From positions 53,550-117,549 of the forward strand of contig JAENYC010000006.1 in assembly GCA_016841945.1 (NCBI GenBank): 64,000 nucleotides of DNA, read 5' to 3'. The notes beneath the pieces are model-generated. The model was not told the DNA's origin and did no database searches. It saw only the letters and a list, made by a program, of their open reading frames with translations. The translations under genes and the position numbers were made by a program. How positions within the stretch are numbered: the first letter of the stretch is position 1; the number at the start of each line of letters is the position of its first letter. Origin of the DNA: Haloplasma contractile (GTDB lineage: Bacteria; Bacillota_I; Bacilli_A; Haloplasmatales; Haloplasmataceae). This document shows positions 36,316-45,379 of this stretch, piece after piece.

Positions 36316-36318
36316 GAT

Positions 36319-36702
36319 ATGATTTATCTTTCAATAGGAATATTCGGTATGGTGGGAGCCTTATTAAGATACTATCTAGACCTCTCAATTAATACTGTTT
36401 GGATTCATCATTTTCCACTTAGTACCTTAATGATTAATTATATTGGCGCATTTATTTTAGCGATTTTTACCTTTTCTTTTTCTCGATATAAATTGCCTGA
36501 ATGGCTACGTCTAGGATTTGGAACGGGATTAATCGGCTCTTTTACCACATTTTCGACCTTTAGTTCAGAAACAATCATATTGTTAAATGAAGGTCATATG
36601 ATGAATGCTTTTTTATACATCATATTAAGTATGGTTGGTGGATTATTATTGCCGCTTTTTGGTTATTATTTATCAATTAAGAAAAGTGGGAATAGATTAT
36701 GA
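36319..36702 (+). CDS. crcB: fluoride channel subunit (Fluc/CrcB)
   Basis: 127 residues, four membrane helices. GFGTGLIGSFTTFSTFS is the signature around the central Na+ and Phe-box region, and MINYIGAF holds the conserved Asn. It starts three bases past the permease stop and overlaps the second crcB by four bases. It exports fluoride as a dual-topology (here heterodimeric) channel. Confidence 0.93.
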   Translation: MIYLSIGIFGMVGALLRYYLDLSINTVWIHHFPLSTLMINYIGAFILAIFTFSFSRYKLPEWLRLGFGTGLIGSFTTFSTFSSETIILLNEGHMMNAFLYIILSMVGGLLLPLFGYYLSIKKSGNRL

Positions 36703-37043
36703 TATATGTGGCAATAGGTGCATTTTTTGGGGCGGTAAGTCGTTATGCAGTAAGTCATAAAATAGATAGTAAATTAAAAACAAATTTTCCATATGGGACA
36801 CTTTGTGTAAATGTAATCGGTTCATTTATATTAGGTTATATAATAGGCATTAAGATGACTGACTCTATCACACTACTTTTAGGAACAGGTTTCATGGGTG
36901 CTTTTACCACATTTTCAACCTTTAAGATTGAAAGTTTTAAATATCTTTTAGATAAGAAATGGATTTTGTTTACTATTTATATCCTTAGTACCTATGGGTT
37001 TGGGATATTGTTTGCTTTTCTTGGGTATCGGCTTTTCTCGTAA
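36699..37043 (+). CDS. crcB: fluoride channel subunit (Fluc/CrcB), partner
   Basis: 114 residues, four helices. VNVIGSF and GTGFMGAFTTFSTF match the same signature. Tandem crcB genes in Gram-positives encode the two oppositely oriented halves of one channel. I saw no fluoride riboswitch, so these genes seem to depend on the tetR promoter or read-through. Confidence 0.93.
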   Translation: MIYVAIGAFFGAVSRYAVSHKIDSKLKTNFPYGTLCVNVIGSFILGYIIGIKMTDSITLLLGTGFMGAFTTFSTFKIESFKYLLDKKWILFTIYILSTYGFGILFAFLGYRLFS

Positions 37044-37092
37044 ATCTTTTCAATTCATGATGTTTATGATAGAATAAAACCGAAAGGTTTGA

Positions 37093-37659
37093 TTGAGAAT
37101 GAATAATATCTATCCAAATTGTTATGACATTGTACCAAAACCGACGAATGATAATTTTATTTTATTCCGATGTGATAAGTGTTTAAAGTCATGGCTTGCC
37201 TCATTATCACAATTAAAACAAGAAGAATCACGATGTCCTTTTTGTGGTAAAGAAGATACAATTAAAAATTTCTATCAAAGTGCATATTTAGTATCTTATC
37301 AATATTATCATATGGTTGCCCTTAAAAATCTCTTATCATTAATTGGGATAAATGTTGAATTTGATAAGGATGTCGAAATGAATGATAATCATAAGTATCA
37401 AGTAAAATTTTTAAATGTGAAGGAACCTAATGAAAAAGAAATGAATGAATATGTAAAAAGAGCATATGAAGAGCTTAAAAAAAGAGCAGATGATAAATCA
37501 TTAGCAATTCAGACGAAAGTTTATGTCTCTGTTCAAGATATGGTTGATTTAGATGAGTTTATGGAAATAAAAACACCTTGCTGTAAAAAATCTATTAGAG
37601 TGAAAAAAGATGATCAAAATATTATGTTTTGTATCTATTGTAAGGAGATAATAAAATGA
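37093..37659 (+). CDS. protein with two zinc-finger-like Cys pairs, unknown function
   Basis: 188 residues. CDKC and CPFC near residues 27-52 form one ribbon. CC near residue 165 and CIYC near 182 form another. The middle is Lys/Glu-rich helical (KEMNEYVKRAYEELKKRADD). GAAAGG lies 5 bases before TTG 37093 and 11 before ATG 37099; either may start. It overlaps the short-chain dehydrogenase gene by four bases. No family is recognised. Confidence 0.6.
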   Translation: MRMNNIYPNCYDIVPKPTNDNFILFRCDKCLKSWLASLSQLKQEESRCPFCGKEDTIKNFYQSAYLVSYQYYHMVALKNLLSLIGINVEFDKDVEMNDNHKYQVKFLNVKEPNEKEMNEYVKRAYEELKKRADDKSLAIQTKVYVSVQDMVDLDEFMEIKTPCCKKSIRVKKDDQNIMFCIYCKEIIK

Positions 37660-38345
37660 AAAAATTACAAGGAAAATGGGCATTTGTGACCGGTTCTAGC
37701 CGTGGGATAGGACAACAAATCGCAATGGGGTTAGCAAGTCATGGATGTAATGTGATTGTACATGGTAGAAAAGAAGGGAATACAAACAAGACAATTTCTT
37801 TATTAAAGGATTATGATATAAAGATAGATGCTGTTTATGGAGAATTAACAAATATTGAAGATATTAAGCGAATGATTAAAGAAATTAAATCCAAATATCA
37901 CATTGATATTTTATATAATAATGCCGGGATTCAAAATAAGTGGAAAGATATTTGGGATTTAACGATTGATGAATGGAAAGATGTATTCCAAATTAATTTA
38001 TTTAGTATGGTTCAATTAAATAATGCCTTTATTCCAGATATGAAAAAGAAAGGCTATGGTCGAGTAATAAATCTTAGTTCTGGAATAAAAGATATTCCAC
38101 AAATGGCTCCATATAGTGCATCAAAGGCTGCAGTTGATAAATATACGAAGGATTTAGCCTTTGAACTAAAAGATACAAATATCTTAGTCAATGCATTAGA
38201 CCCAGGTTGGTTAAGAACGGATTTAGGTGGAGAATATGCTCCGAATAAGGTTGAATCCGTATTGCCTGGAGCTTTAGTGCCAGCATTATTAGATGATAAT
38301 GGAGAAAGAGGACATATTTTTAGTGCACAAGATTACCGTAATTAA
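37656..38345 (+). CDS. short-chain dehydrogenase/reductase
   Basis: 229 residues. The cofactor motif TGSSRGIG lies at about 13-20, NNAGIQ near 90, catalytic Ser in INLSSGI, and Tyr-Lys in YSASKAA. It is a classical NAD(P)-dependent SDR. HGRKEGN at the end of strand 2 hints at NADP preference. The substrate is unknown. It ends at a hairpin. Confidence 0.9.
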   Translation: MKKLQGKWAFVTGSSRGIGQQIAMGLASHGCNVIVHGRKEGNTNKTISLLKDYDIKIDAVYGELTNIEDIKRMIKEIKSKYHIDILYNNAGIQNKWKDIWDLTIDEWKDVFQINLFSMVQLNNAFIPDMKKKGYGRVINLSSGIKDIPQMAPYSASKAAVDKYTKDLAFELKDTNILVNALDPGWLRTDLGGEYAPNKVESVLPGALVPALLDDNGERGHIFSAQDYRN

Positions 38346-38374
38346 AACCATTTCATAATGAGATGGTTTTTTCT
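38345..38374 (+). terminator. terminator of the SDR gene
   Basis: AAAACCAT and ATGGTTTT pair around CATAATGAG with mismatches, then T-rich DNA. Confidence 0.55.
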
Positions 38375-38434
38375 TTTTATCATATTTTTATATTTCAATA
38401 ATAAAATATATTATTGAGAATATAGGTGATAGTT

Positions 38435-39763
38435 ATGAATGGTACAGCTTTCTACAAAAAATCTTCTTTATTAATATTAACTAATCTTTCAACAGGTATC
38501 TTAAATTTTCTATTTTCTGTGTTACTATCAAGGAGAATAGGAGCTGAAGGCATGGGATTATACAGTTTAGTGCTTCCAATCAGTAGTTTATTATTAAGTA
38601 TTCTATCAGGTGGATTATTAATTGCCGTGTCGAAACAAATTGCATATTATCATACAAAAAAAGAAATGAATAATTTACATAAAACAATGAAAACAACCAT
38701 CATATTTAATTTAATTTTTTCATTTTTTTTAATACTAATTGCTTATCTTTTCTCATATCATATTAGTGTTTATCTTGTTAAAGATGAAAGGACCTTGTAT
38801 GCCTTGCGTTTTATATTTATCTCGATTATCTTTATGACTGTATCTAATACTTATAAAGGTTATTTTTTTGGGACTAAAAATGTATTTGTTCCTGCTTTTA
38901 TAGATGTAGTAGAAAAAGCAATTCGAATCTTTTTGTTGTTGATTATATTTAAAACAACTGTTGTATCATCCGTACAGTTATCTATTACAATTGCCTATGT
39001 TGTCTTTTTTATTGGTGAACTAACATCTTTTATCTTACTATATATTTATTATCAATTAGATAAAAAAGGTGGTCATCATCTATCAGAAAGAGTTGAAGAT
39101 TCCTTGCAACTCCTTTATAATATTTTTTCAATATCCATTCCTCTAATGATAACAGAATTCATCTCTTCTTCACTGTTTACCATTTCAGCATTAATATTAC
39201 CCAGAAGATTACTAAAAGCAGGATTTTTATATCATGAAGGTTTAGCTTTGATTGGACGATTCATCAGCATGTCCATGCAAATAGTCTTTTTCCCAATGAT
39301 TATTATTTTTTCAATATCAACAGTTTTAATTCCAGATATATCAAGCTCTCTAGCAAATGGAGATTATTACACAGTAGAAAAACGAACATCTCAGGTGATT
39401 AAAATTTCTTTTGTATTGGGACTTATAATAATGGTAATATGTTTCTTTAATGGTGATTTGTTAGGAAAGGTTATCTATCATCGAAATGATTTAGGTCATT
39501 ATATAAGATTTATTGCGTTTAGTGCACCATTTTTGTATACCTCAAGTATTATGAGAGGTGTTCTAAATGGTTTAGGTAAACAAAAAATCATTTTAAAATA
39601 TTCGCTTATGATATCCCTTCTTCAAGTAGTTTTGTTATATATATTAGTTGCAATACCAAAAATCAATATTTATGGATTTGGTATTACGATTATTTTGACT
39701 TCTTGTTTATCATTATTGCTTTATTTTAAGGAAATTCGTAGAGAATTTTATATTATTTTGTAA
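38435..39763 (+). CDS. SpoVB/Wzx-type lipid flippase (MOP superfamily)
   Basis: 442 residues, 12-14 membrane segments. The opening LILTNLSTGILNFLFSVLLS, SRRIGAEGMGLYSL and TYKGYFFG are typical of the SpoVB/YtgP branch of polysaccharide flippases. ATG 38435 has AGGTGATAG upstream; an earlier in-frame ATA/ATG adds three residues. Members flip lipid-linked cell-wall or coat precursors. The gene stands alone. It does not by itself prove sporulation. Confidence 0.85.
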   Translation: MNGTAFYKKSSLLILTNLSTGILNFLFSVLLSRRIGAEGMGLYSLVLPISSLLLSILSGGLLIAVSKQIAYYHTKKEMNNLHKTMKTTIIFNLIFSFFLILIAYLFSYHISVYLVKDERTLYALRFIFISIIFMTVSNTYKGYFFGTKNVFVPAFIDVVEKAIRIFLLLIIFKTTVVSSVQLSITIAYVVFFIGELTSFILLYIYYQLDKKGGHHLSERVEDSLQLLYNIFSISIPLMITEFISSSLFTISALILPRRLLKAGFLYHEGLALIGRFISMSMQIVFFPMIIIFSISTVLIPDISSSLANGDYYTVEKRTSQVIKISFVLGLIIMVICFFNGDLLGKVIYHRNDLGHYIRFIAFSAPFLYTSSIMRGVLNGLGKQKIILKYSLMISLLQVVLLYILVAIPKINIYGFGITIILTSCLSLLLYFKEIRREFYIIL

Positions 39764-39848
39764 GGAAAACGCATACATCTCAAAAATCTTCTAATTTATG
39801 GTAAAATAATAGTATATATATTATAGTAACATGAAAGAGGGAGATAAT

Positions 39849-40586
39849 TTGAAAGGATTAGAATTATTAACAGTCGCCACATATAATACATCATTTGTCG
39901 TATGTCCGACGCTCATTTATGATGAGAAAGATTTTATTTTAATAGACTGTGGATATCCGGGTACTTATGATGAACTAAAAAAGGCATTAAATCAATTTAA
40001 TACATCAGTAAAAGATTTAACATATTTAATTATAACGCATCATGATATTGATCATATAGGTAATATGCATGCTATTGTAGAAGAAAATCCTAATATTAGG
40101 ATACTCGCAAGTTATATTGAAGAACCATATTTGACAGGATGTGAATTACCAATAAAGTTATCATCCATAGATTATAAAAAAAATTTAGACGAAGTCGTAG
40201 AAAGTCTTCCATCTCCTAAACAAGAGATAGTAAAAGAGGCACTCCTTCATCTTTCTGTTCCGAAAGTAACGGCTATCCATGATAATGAGTTATTACCGTT
40301 TTGTGGGGGAATAAAAGTTATTTTTACGCCTGGTCATACCCCAGGACACATTTGTTTATATTTAGAGCGATATAAAACCTTGGTTAGTGGTGATGAGTTA
40401 AATGTTGTAGATGGTAAATTAATGGGTCCTAAGCCTGAATACACACAGGATATCAAAAAGGCGATTGAATCTTTATCTAAGTTTAAGAAATATGATATTG
40501 AGTGCGTTCATTGTTTTCATGGTGGTATTTATAAGGACCAACCTAAATCCAGAATTGTTCAAATCTCTACAAGCGATGTGGTTTGA
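39849..40586 (+). CDS. MBL-fold metallo-hydrolase
   Basis: 245 residues from TTG 39849 with AGAGGGAG upstream; ATG 39831 precedes the site. THHDIDHIGN is the HxHxDH metal motif with Thr-His-His order, GHTPGHI is the third His, and SGDEL is the bridging Asp. It is of the glyoxalase-II/lactonase-like group. The first His of HxHxDH is intact (TH-H-D-I-D-H). Substrate unknown. Confidence 0.85.
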   Translation: MKGLELLTVATYNTSFVVCPTLIYDEKDFILIDCGYPGTYDELKKALNQFNTSVKDLTYLIITHHDIDHIGNMHAIVEENPNIRILASYIEEPYLTGCELPIKLSSIDYKKNLDEVVESLPSPKQEIVKEALLHLSVPKVTAIHDNELLPFCGGIKVIFTPGHTPGHICLYLERYKTLVSGDELNVVDGKLMGPKPEYTQDIKKAIESLSKFKKYDIECVHCFHGGIYKDQPKSRIVQISTSDVV

Positions 40587-40594
40587 TTTTATAA

Positions 40595-40622
40595 AAAGGT
40601 GCTTCTTTAGAAGCATCTTTTT
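40595..40622. terminator. bidirectional terminator
   Basis: AAAAGGTGCTTC pairs with GAAGCATCTTTT around TTTA (one G-T pair), between convergent genes. Confidence 0.78.
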
Positions 40623-40806
40623 AACATATAAATAGGAGAAAGAAGAGTCCAAATCCAACCATTATCCAAAACCAAGGTCTACAAACTAATGGGACAATAT
40701 AAAATCGTTTACTATAAAAACAACATCGTCTAACAGGATAACCGTACCAAGGTCTAAAACGACGATAATAACTATATTGTAGAAAAATTCCATATCTTCT
40801 CCACAT
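40621..40806 (-). CDS. small Arg/Tyr-rich membrane-tailed protein
   Basis: 61 residues. The first 45 are rich in Arg, Tyr and Phe (YYRRFRPWYGYPVRR); the last 15 are a hydrophobic tail. AAGGTGATTTT precedes the ATG and a terminator follows, so expression is plausible. The composition resembles small surface or spore-coat-type proteins. No family is known to me. Confidence 0.55.
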   Translation of the reverse strand: MWRRYGIFLQYSYYRRFRPWYGYPVRRCCFYSKRFYIVPLVCRPWFWIMVGFGLFFLLFIC

Positions 40807-40906
40807 AAAATCACCTTCTTCAAAATTAGTATATGTTTTGAAATAATATTACTATTGTGTTTATTACATCTATAATTCTAAATCGTGAGGATGACCTAGG
40901 TAAGAA

Positions 40907-40930
40907 TGACTTGAAAATCAAGTCATTCTC
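40907..40930 (-). terminator. terminator of the Cys-rich small gene
   Basis: AATGACTTGA pairs with TCAAGTCATT around AAA, just beyond the stop at 40942. Confidence 0.65.
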
Positions 40931-40941
40931 GTTTAACTATT

Positions 40942-41103
40942 TTAGAAGAAACCAAATAATAATCCTAATGTAGCACCTGCAACAAAGCCCCCCCCTCTAT
41001 AACCACATGGGAAGAAAGGACAAAATGGTCGTCTGCAACAGCAAATAGGTCTACAACAGATAGGTCGACAGATGAAACATGGATATCCTCTACAATAATA
41101 CAT
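40942..41103 (-). CDS. Cys-rich small protein (coat-like)
   Basis: 53 residues from ATG 41103, which has a very strong AAAGGAGGT; ATG 41130 precedes the site. Residues 1-36 contain ten Cys in CxxC, RPICC and CCRRPFC patterns. The tail AGATLGLLFGFF is Gly-rich and hydrophobic. It could bind metals or cross-link in a surface layer. Strong initiation signals and its own terminator support a real gene. Confidence 0.62.
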   Translation of the reverse strand: MYYCRGYPCFICRPICCRPICCCRRPFCPFFPCGYRGGGFVAGATLGLLFGFF

Positions 41104-41243
41104 TGTATACACCTCCTTTTGCTTTTTCATGTTAATATATGTTTAATAAAAAACGAAAGGCTGTATACATCACCTTTTATATATGAATATAATCATTATA
41201 TAACAGGTACATTTAAAAGGAATTTATGATAGATAAACAAAAA

Positions 41244-41263
41244 AAGGTAATTTTTTAATTACC
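41244..41263 (-). terminator. terminator of the PYNQ-rich gene
   Basis: AGGTAAT pairs with ATTACCT around TTTTTA, 4 bases beyond the stop, with T-run on the minus strand. Confidence 0.65.
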
Positions 41264-41266
41264 TCG

Positions 41267-41530
41267 TTAAAACCTAAAGATATTTCTAAACATATTACCA
41301 TAGTTCATCATATTTTGATATTGGTTTGGTCTGTAATAAGGATTAAATGGAGGTCTTTGATAATAAGGATTAAAAGGTTGTTGTTGATAAGGATTGATAT
41401 ATGGGCGATTCATTTGATTAGGATAAAAACCATTGTTTCCATTAAAAAACTGTTTAATCATGCCATAACCATTAATCAATTGTTGTATAGTTCCTATATT
41501 TTTAAGACCAAAAGAGAGTAATTGATTCAA
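41267..41530 (-). CDS. Pro/Tyr/Asn/Gln-rich small protein (coat-like)
   Basis: 87 residues from TTG 41530 with AAAGGAG 8 bases upstream; GTG 41539 is the alternative. Residues 1-30 are a hydrophobic helix. The rest repeats NPYYQRPPF, NPYYRPNQY and similar tracts. The composition matches spore-coat or surface-matrix proteins. It is the third small low-complexity gene in a row on this strand. Confidence 0.6.
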   Translation of the reverse strand: MNQLLSFGLKNIGTIQQLINGYGMIKQFFNGNNGFYPNQMNRPYINPYQQQPFNPYYQRPPFNPYYRPNQYQNMMNYGNMFRNIFRF

Positions 41531-41667
41531 GCTTCTCACTCCTTTACTTGATACTTATTATACAGTATGAAAAAGAAATTTGAATAGTAAGGACAAATGA
41601 TTAAATTTTATAGACAATATAATAAATATTCTATATACTTAGTTTATAATCTCATTGAAGGGAGAAA

Positions 41668-42906
41668 ATGATGTTTAATAAGAACGCTTTTAATCATATC
41701 AAAAAATCTAATTTAAATCAGCTATTTAAAAAGGAGGATGACACATACTGTTTATCTCATATACCTGGTACGATTTTAGAGTTGTTTGGTCAAAAGTCCA
41801 ATCAATCTTTACCTCATGATGTCTTGATTGATAAGAATAAGACATATGATAAAGTGGTGTTGTTTGTAATTGATGCCTTTGGGTATTCTTTTTTTGAAAA
41901 ATATTATGAACAATCATCGTTTTTAAAACAGGTTGTCGCTAATGGTGTTGTGTCAAAATTGACCACACAATTTCCTTCTACTACAACGGCTAATATCACG
42001 ACATTGTTGACTGGGTTACCAGTGAGTCAAAGTGGCGTGATAGAATGGTTTTATTATGAACCTAAGATAGATGATGTCTATAGTCCATTATTATATAAAA
42101 AAGCAAAGGATGAAACATTATTAGAGATATCTGCTGATGAAATTATACCTACTCAAAATCTTTTTAGTAAACTAAAGGTTAAATCCTATGCTTTTCAATA
42201 CAATACTTATAATAAAGGTCCTTATTCTCACTATATGCAAAGAAATTGTACAACTGTTGATTTTAATGATTTAGAAGACGGTTTAAAGAAATTAAATGGA
42301 ATATTAAAGAAAAAGCAGAAAGCATTCTGTTATTTTTATCACTCTGATTTTGATTCTATTTGTCATCAATTTGGACCAAATGCGAAAGAAACAGAGGATT
42401 GTATATTATCAATATTAAAACAGTTTGATCAATTTTTTGAAGAAAATGTTTTTGACAACACTTTATTTATAATAACGGCAGACCATGGTCAAACAAGTGT
42501 TGATAAGAAACAAGCTGTTTATATTAATTTACAATATCCAGAAATCTTACCATTTCTCAAAAAAAACAAAAAAGGAAAATTTTTAATACCATGTGGTTCT
42601 TTTCGAGATATGTTTTTACATGTAAAAAAAGATGCTATTGAGTTTGTTTATCAATATTTAAAAGAAAAACTAAGAAAAAAAGCTGAAGTATATAAGATTG
42701 AACAACTCATTGATTTAGGTGTCTTTGGTCACAATCAACCATCTAAGACATTTTTAGAGAGAATAGGGGACATTGCGATACTTGCTTATAAAGACCAAGC
42801 CATCTGGTGGTATGAAGAAAACAAATTTTATGTCAAACATGAAGGGATGCATGGTGGATTAACTAAGGAAGAGATGGAAATACCTTTTCTTGTTTATCAG
42901 CAGTAA
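41668..42906 (+). CDS. alkaline-phosphatase-superfamily phosphodiesterase
   Basis: 412 residues. Metal and nucleophile motifs are in order: VIDAFG (Asp), FPSTTTANIT (Thr nucleophile), YHSDFDSICHQFGP (Asp, His), TADHGQT (Asp, His) and HEGMHGG (His). This is the type I phosphodiesterase/nucleotide pyrophosphatase group. There is no signal peptide, so it is cytoplasmic. GAAGGGAG precedes ATG-ATG. It is a single gene with its own terminator. Substrate unknown. Confidence 0.85.
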   Translation: MMFNKNAFNHIKKSNLNQLFKKEDDTYCLSHIPGTILELFGQKSNQSLPHDVLIDKNKTYDKVVLFVIDAFGYSFFEKYYEQSSFLKQVVANGVVSKLTTQFPSTTTANITTLLTGLPVSQSGVIEWFYYEPKIDDVYSPLLYKKAKDETLLEISADEIIPTQNLFSKLKVKSYAFQYNTYNKGPYSHYMQRNCTTVDFNDLEDGLKKLNGILKKKQKAFCYFYHSDFDSICHQFGPNAKETEDCILSILKQFDQFFEENVFDNTLFIITADHGQTSVDKKQAVYINLQYPEILPFLKKNKKGKFLIPCGSFRDMFLHVKKDAIEFVYQYLKEKLRKKAEVYKIEQLIDLGVFGHNQPSKTFLERIGDIAILAYKDQAIWWYEENKFYVKHEGMHGGLTKEEMEIPFLVYQQ

Positions 42907-42920
42907 ATAAATTTATAACA

Positions 42921-42955
42921 TAAAGCTCGCGAGTAAATATCACGAGCTTTTTTTA
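42921..42955. terminator. terminator between convergent genes
   Basis: AAAGCTCG pairs with CGAGCTTT around an AT-rich loop, then T6. Confidence 0.75.
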
Positions 42956-42966
42956 TAAAATGGAAT

Positions 42967-43734
42967 TTAATTTATGTTTTCTTTTAATCTGTATAACCAT
43001 TCTTTAACCAAGACATTAAAAAGTTTTTCTTGTTCAAATTGAATGGAATGTCCACCTTTATCTAATACGCAATAAGTTGCTCTAGGAAAGTGTTCTAAAA
43101 TATTATATGCATCTTTATATCCAACTACATTATCTTGTCTTCCTGTAATAATTAAAGTTGGTTTTTCAAAAACAAATTCATCTAATGTAATAACAACATC
43201 AGTTGCATTTTTTTGTAATATTTGAAGAAAATGATGGTTTGTTTTTACTGTAGATTCTTTGGTATCTTTAAGGATTCTATCATCTATTTTTTGTTGTATT
43301 TCTTTATCTTTATGTTTGATTTTTTCAACTTCTCTATCAACATCACAGTTTTCAATGTCTTTAGATACTAAAGGGCTGATTAATAGTAATCCTTCAACTG
43401 TTTCATATTTTTTATTTAAAATATACCTTGATAGATAACCACCAAAAGAATAACCTGCTAATATAAATTTTTCATCTTTTACAATCTTTTCAACAAATTG
43501 TATTAAAACTTTAAGGAAGTCTTCTAAACACGTTATATTCTTACCTATAGATGTTTCTCCTACACCGGGATGATCAATATAAATTCTTTTCCAATCATTA
43601 CTTTTTTTAAAAATTGGTTCCATACAATTTATCATTGTTGTCATATCATTTATAAAACCACTAAAAAATAATATTGGCATTCCAGTACCTTTTACATCAT
43701 AATTAATAACTGTTTCGCCTATACAACATCTCAT
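42967..43734 (-). CDS. alpha/beta hydrolase
   Basis: 255 residues. The nucleophile elbow is AGYSFGGY, HPGVGET follows strand 4, the acid lies in GRQDNVVGY and the His in GGHSIQFE. It is cytoplasmic, with AAAAGGAGG before the ATG. It is the usual size for esterase/lactonase-like hydrolases. No operon partner. Substrate unknown. Confidence 0.85.
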   Translation of the reverse strand: MRCCIGETVINYDVKGTGMPILFFSGFINDMTTMINCMEPIFKKSNDWKRIYIDHPGVGETSIGKNITCLEDFLKVLIQFVEKIVKDEKFILAGYSFGGYLSRYILNKKYETVEGLLLISPLVSKDIENCDVDREVEKIKHKDKEIQQKIDDRILKDTKESTVKTNHHFLQILQKNATDVVITLDEFVFEKPTLIITGRQDNVVGYKDAYNILEHFPRATYCVLDKGGHSIQFEQEKLFNVLVKEWLYRLKENIN

Positions 43735-43870
43735 AATAATCCTCCTTTTCTTTAATATATCTTAAAATATTTGATAATTATATTATATCTCTTATATTAA
43801 ATGAGGTCAAGAATTACTAATATTATATGATAAGAAGATATAAAAAATGAACTTCAATATATGAAATTCA

Positions 43871-44281
43871 TTATGGAACACCTGCGGTACCTGTTGGCGC
43901 TGCAATTCCTCCAATATCTCCCTCAGATTTTAGTGTTGCTCTTATTAAATAAATAACTGCAATGGTAGAAAAAACCCGACTTGTTAATAGGTCTTGTGCT
44001 GCACTAATTCTTTTGGGGTCTACCTCTTCATCACTATTGATTAATCGGTCATATATTGCCTTTGCTGTTGCCAAATCGATAAAGTTTGAACATGCAGCGA
44101 TGTATACTGAAACGAGAATAATTTTCTCAGATTGACTTCTATTTTGTTCGGAAGTATTTTTTCTTCCTATTTGAGAAGACTGAATCGCAAGTATGAGTGC
44201 AATTAAAGATAAAAATGTACTAAAATCATCAATTTTTTCTAATGCTTGATTAAAACGTGAAAAATTTTGATTTAAACGCAT
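43871..44281 (-). CDS. small membrane protein of unknown function
   Basis: 136 residues. A hydrophobic helix (TFLSLIALILAIQSS) lies near 21-35 and others near 55-70 and 105-117. The tail ends GGIAAPTGTAGVP, unusual in being Gly/Ala/Pro-rich. GGAAGTGAG precedes the ATG. No family recognised. Confidence 0.55.
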   Translation of the reverse strand: MRLNQNFSRFNQALEKIDDFSTFLSLIALILAIQSSQIGRKNTSEQNRSQSEKIILVSVYIAACSNFIDLATAKAIYDRLINSDEEVDPKRISAAQDLLTSRVFSTIAVIYLIRATLKSEGDIGGIAAPTGTAGVP

Positions 44282-44393
44282 GATCTCACTTCCAAAAAAA
44301 ATCGCCTACTATAACATATTATGAATCACTAGAAAAGAATTGTATGTTAATCTCTATTTGGGCAAAAAATATTACAGGAAAGGATGATGTTTT

Positions 44394-45272
44394 TTGAGTG
44401 TCTATAAAAGTATAAAAAAGGTATTAATATTAGTATTACTTTCTAATCTTTCTATAGCTGTTATGAAATTAGCGGTTGGATATATTGTAAAGAGTGAAGG
44501 TATATCAGCTGATGGTTTACACTCCTTAACAGATACCATTACTAATGTAATAGGATTAATAGGTATAAAATTTGCATCTAAACCACCTGATGAATCTCAC
44601 CCATATGGACATAAAAAATATGAATCTCTTTCAGGTTTATTGATAGGAATTATGTTAATCATTGTAACCATTAAAATTATTTCAGGAGCGATACAGTGGT
44701 TTATCTCCCCTTATCAACCTAACATTACCATTCCAAGTTTAATTGTTATGGTGATTACTTTAATCATTAATATCACGATCTCAACATTTGAATATCAAAA
44801 AGCGAAAGCCTATAATAGTGATATCTTATTATCTGATTCAATGAATACAAGAAGTGATATTTTAGTTTCATCAAGTGTCTTAATCACTATTATCGCCATA
44901 AGACTAGGTGCACCTGCAGTGATAGATCCAATTTCATCTTTAGTAGTTGCAGTGGTCATTATTTATGCATCTGTTAAGATTTTTAAATCTACAACAGGTG
45001 TTTTAGTTGATAAAAAAGTTCTCAGCCCTGATAAGATAAAGGAAATTGTGATGTCTTTTAGAGAAGTAATGTATGTGGAAAAAATTAGAAGTAGAGGTAG
45101 AAAAGATGAAATATATATTGATTTACATCTTATAATGAACCCAAATATGACAATTCAAGAATCTCATGACTTGAATCATAAAGTTGAAAGAAAATTACAA
45201 GAAGAATTTCAAACAAACATTCAGTTAATTTCACATTTTGAGCCAAGTGATGAAAAAAAACATGTATTTTAA
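44394..45272 (+). CDS. cation diffusion facilitator (CDF) metal exporter
   Basis: 292 residues. Six helices are followed by a cytoplasmic domain (about 205-292). Metal-site residues read HSLTD in helix 2 and NTRSD in helix 5, with HPYGHKKYES in the loop. The helix-2 His and helix-5 Asn differ from the DxxxD/HxxxD zinc pattern, so manganese or iron may be carried instead of zinc. It starts at TTG 44394 after GGAAAGGATG. Confidence 0.9.
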   Translation: MSVYKSIKKVLILVLLSNLSIAVMKLAVGYIVKSEGISADGLHSLTDTITNVIGLIGIKFASKPPDESHPYGHKKYESLSGLLIGIMLIIVTIKIISGAIQWFISPYQPNITIPSLIVMVITLIINITISTFEYQKAKAYNSDILLSDSMNTRSDILVSSSVLITIIAIRLGAPAVIDPISSLVVAVVIIYASVKIFKSTTGVLVDKKVLSPDKIKEIVMSFREVMYVEKIRSRGRKDEIYIDLHLIMNPNMTIQESHDLNHKVERKLQEEFQTNIQLISHFEPSDEKKHVF

Positions 45273-45379
45273 CAAAAAGTCATGCATAAAATAAAGAAGT
45301 AATATGTATTTTAATTTGAAATTTTTATGATATGCGTTATAATATGGGAGAATAAATATAAATAGAAAGGAATGGTAAA

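Noticed and set aside
38435..39763. SpoVB-type gene taken as proof of sporulation
   Set aside because: Members of this flippase family occur in non-spore-formers, so the gene alone is not evidence.
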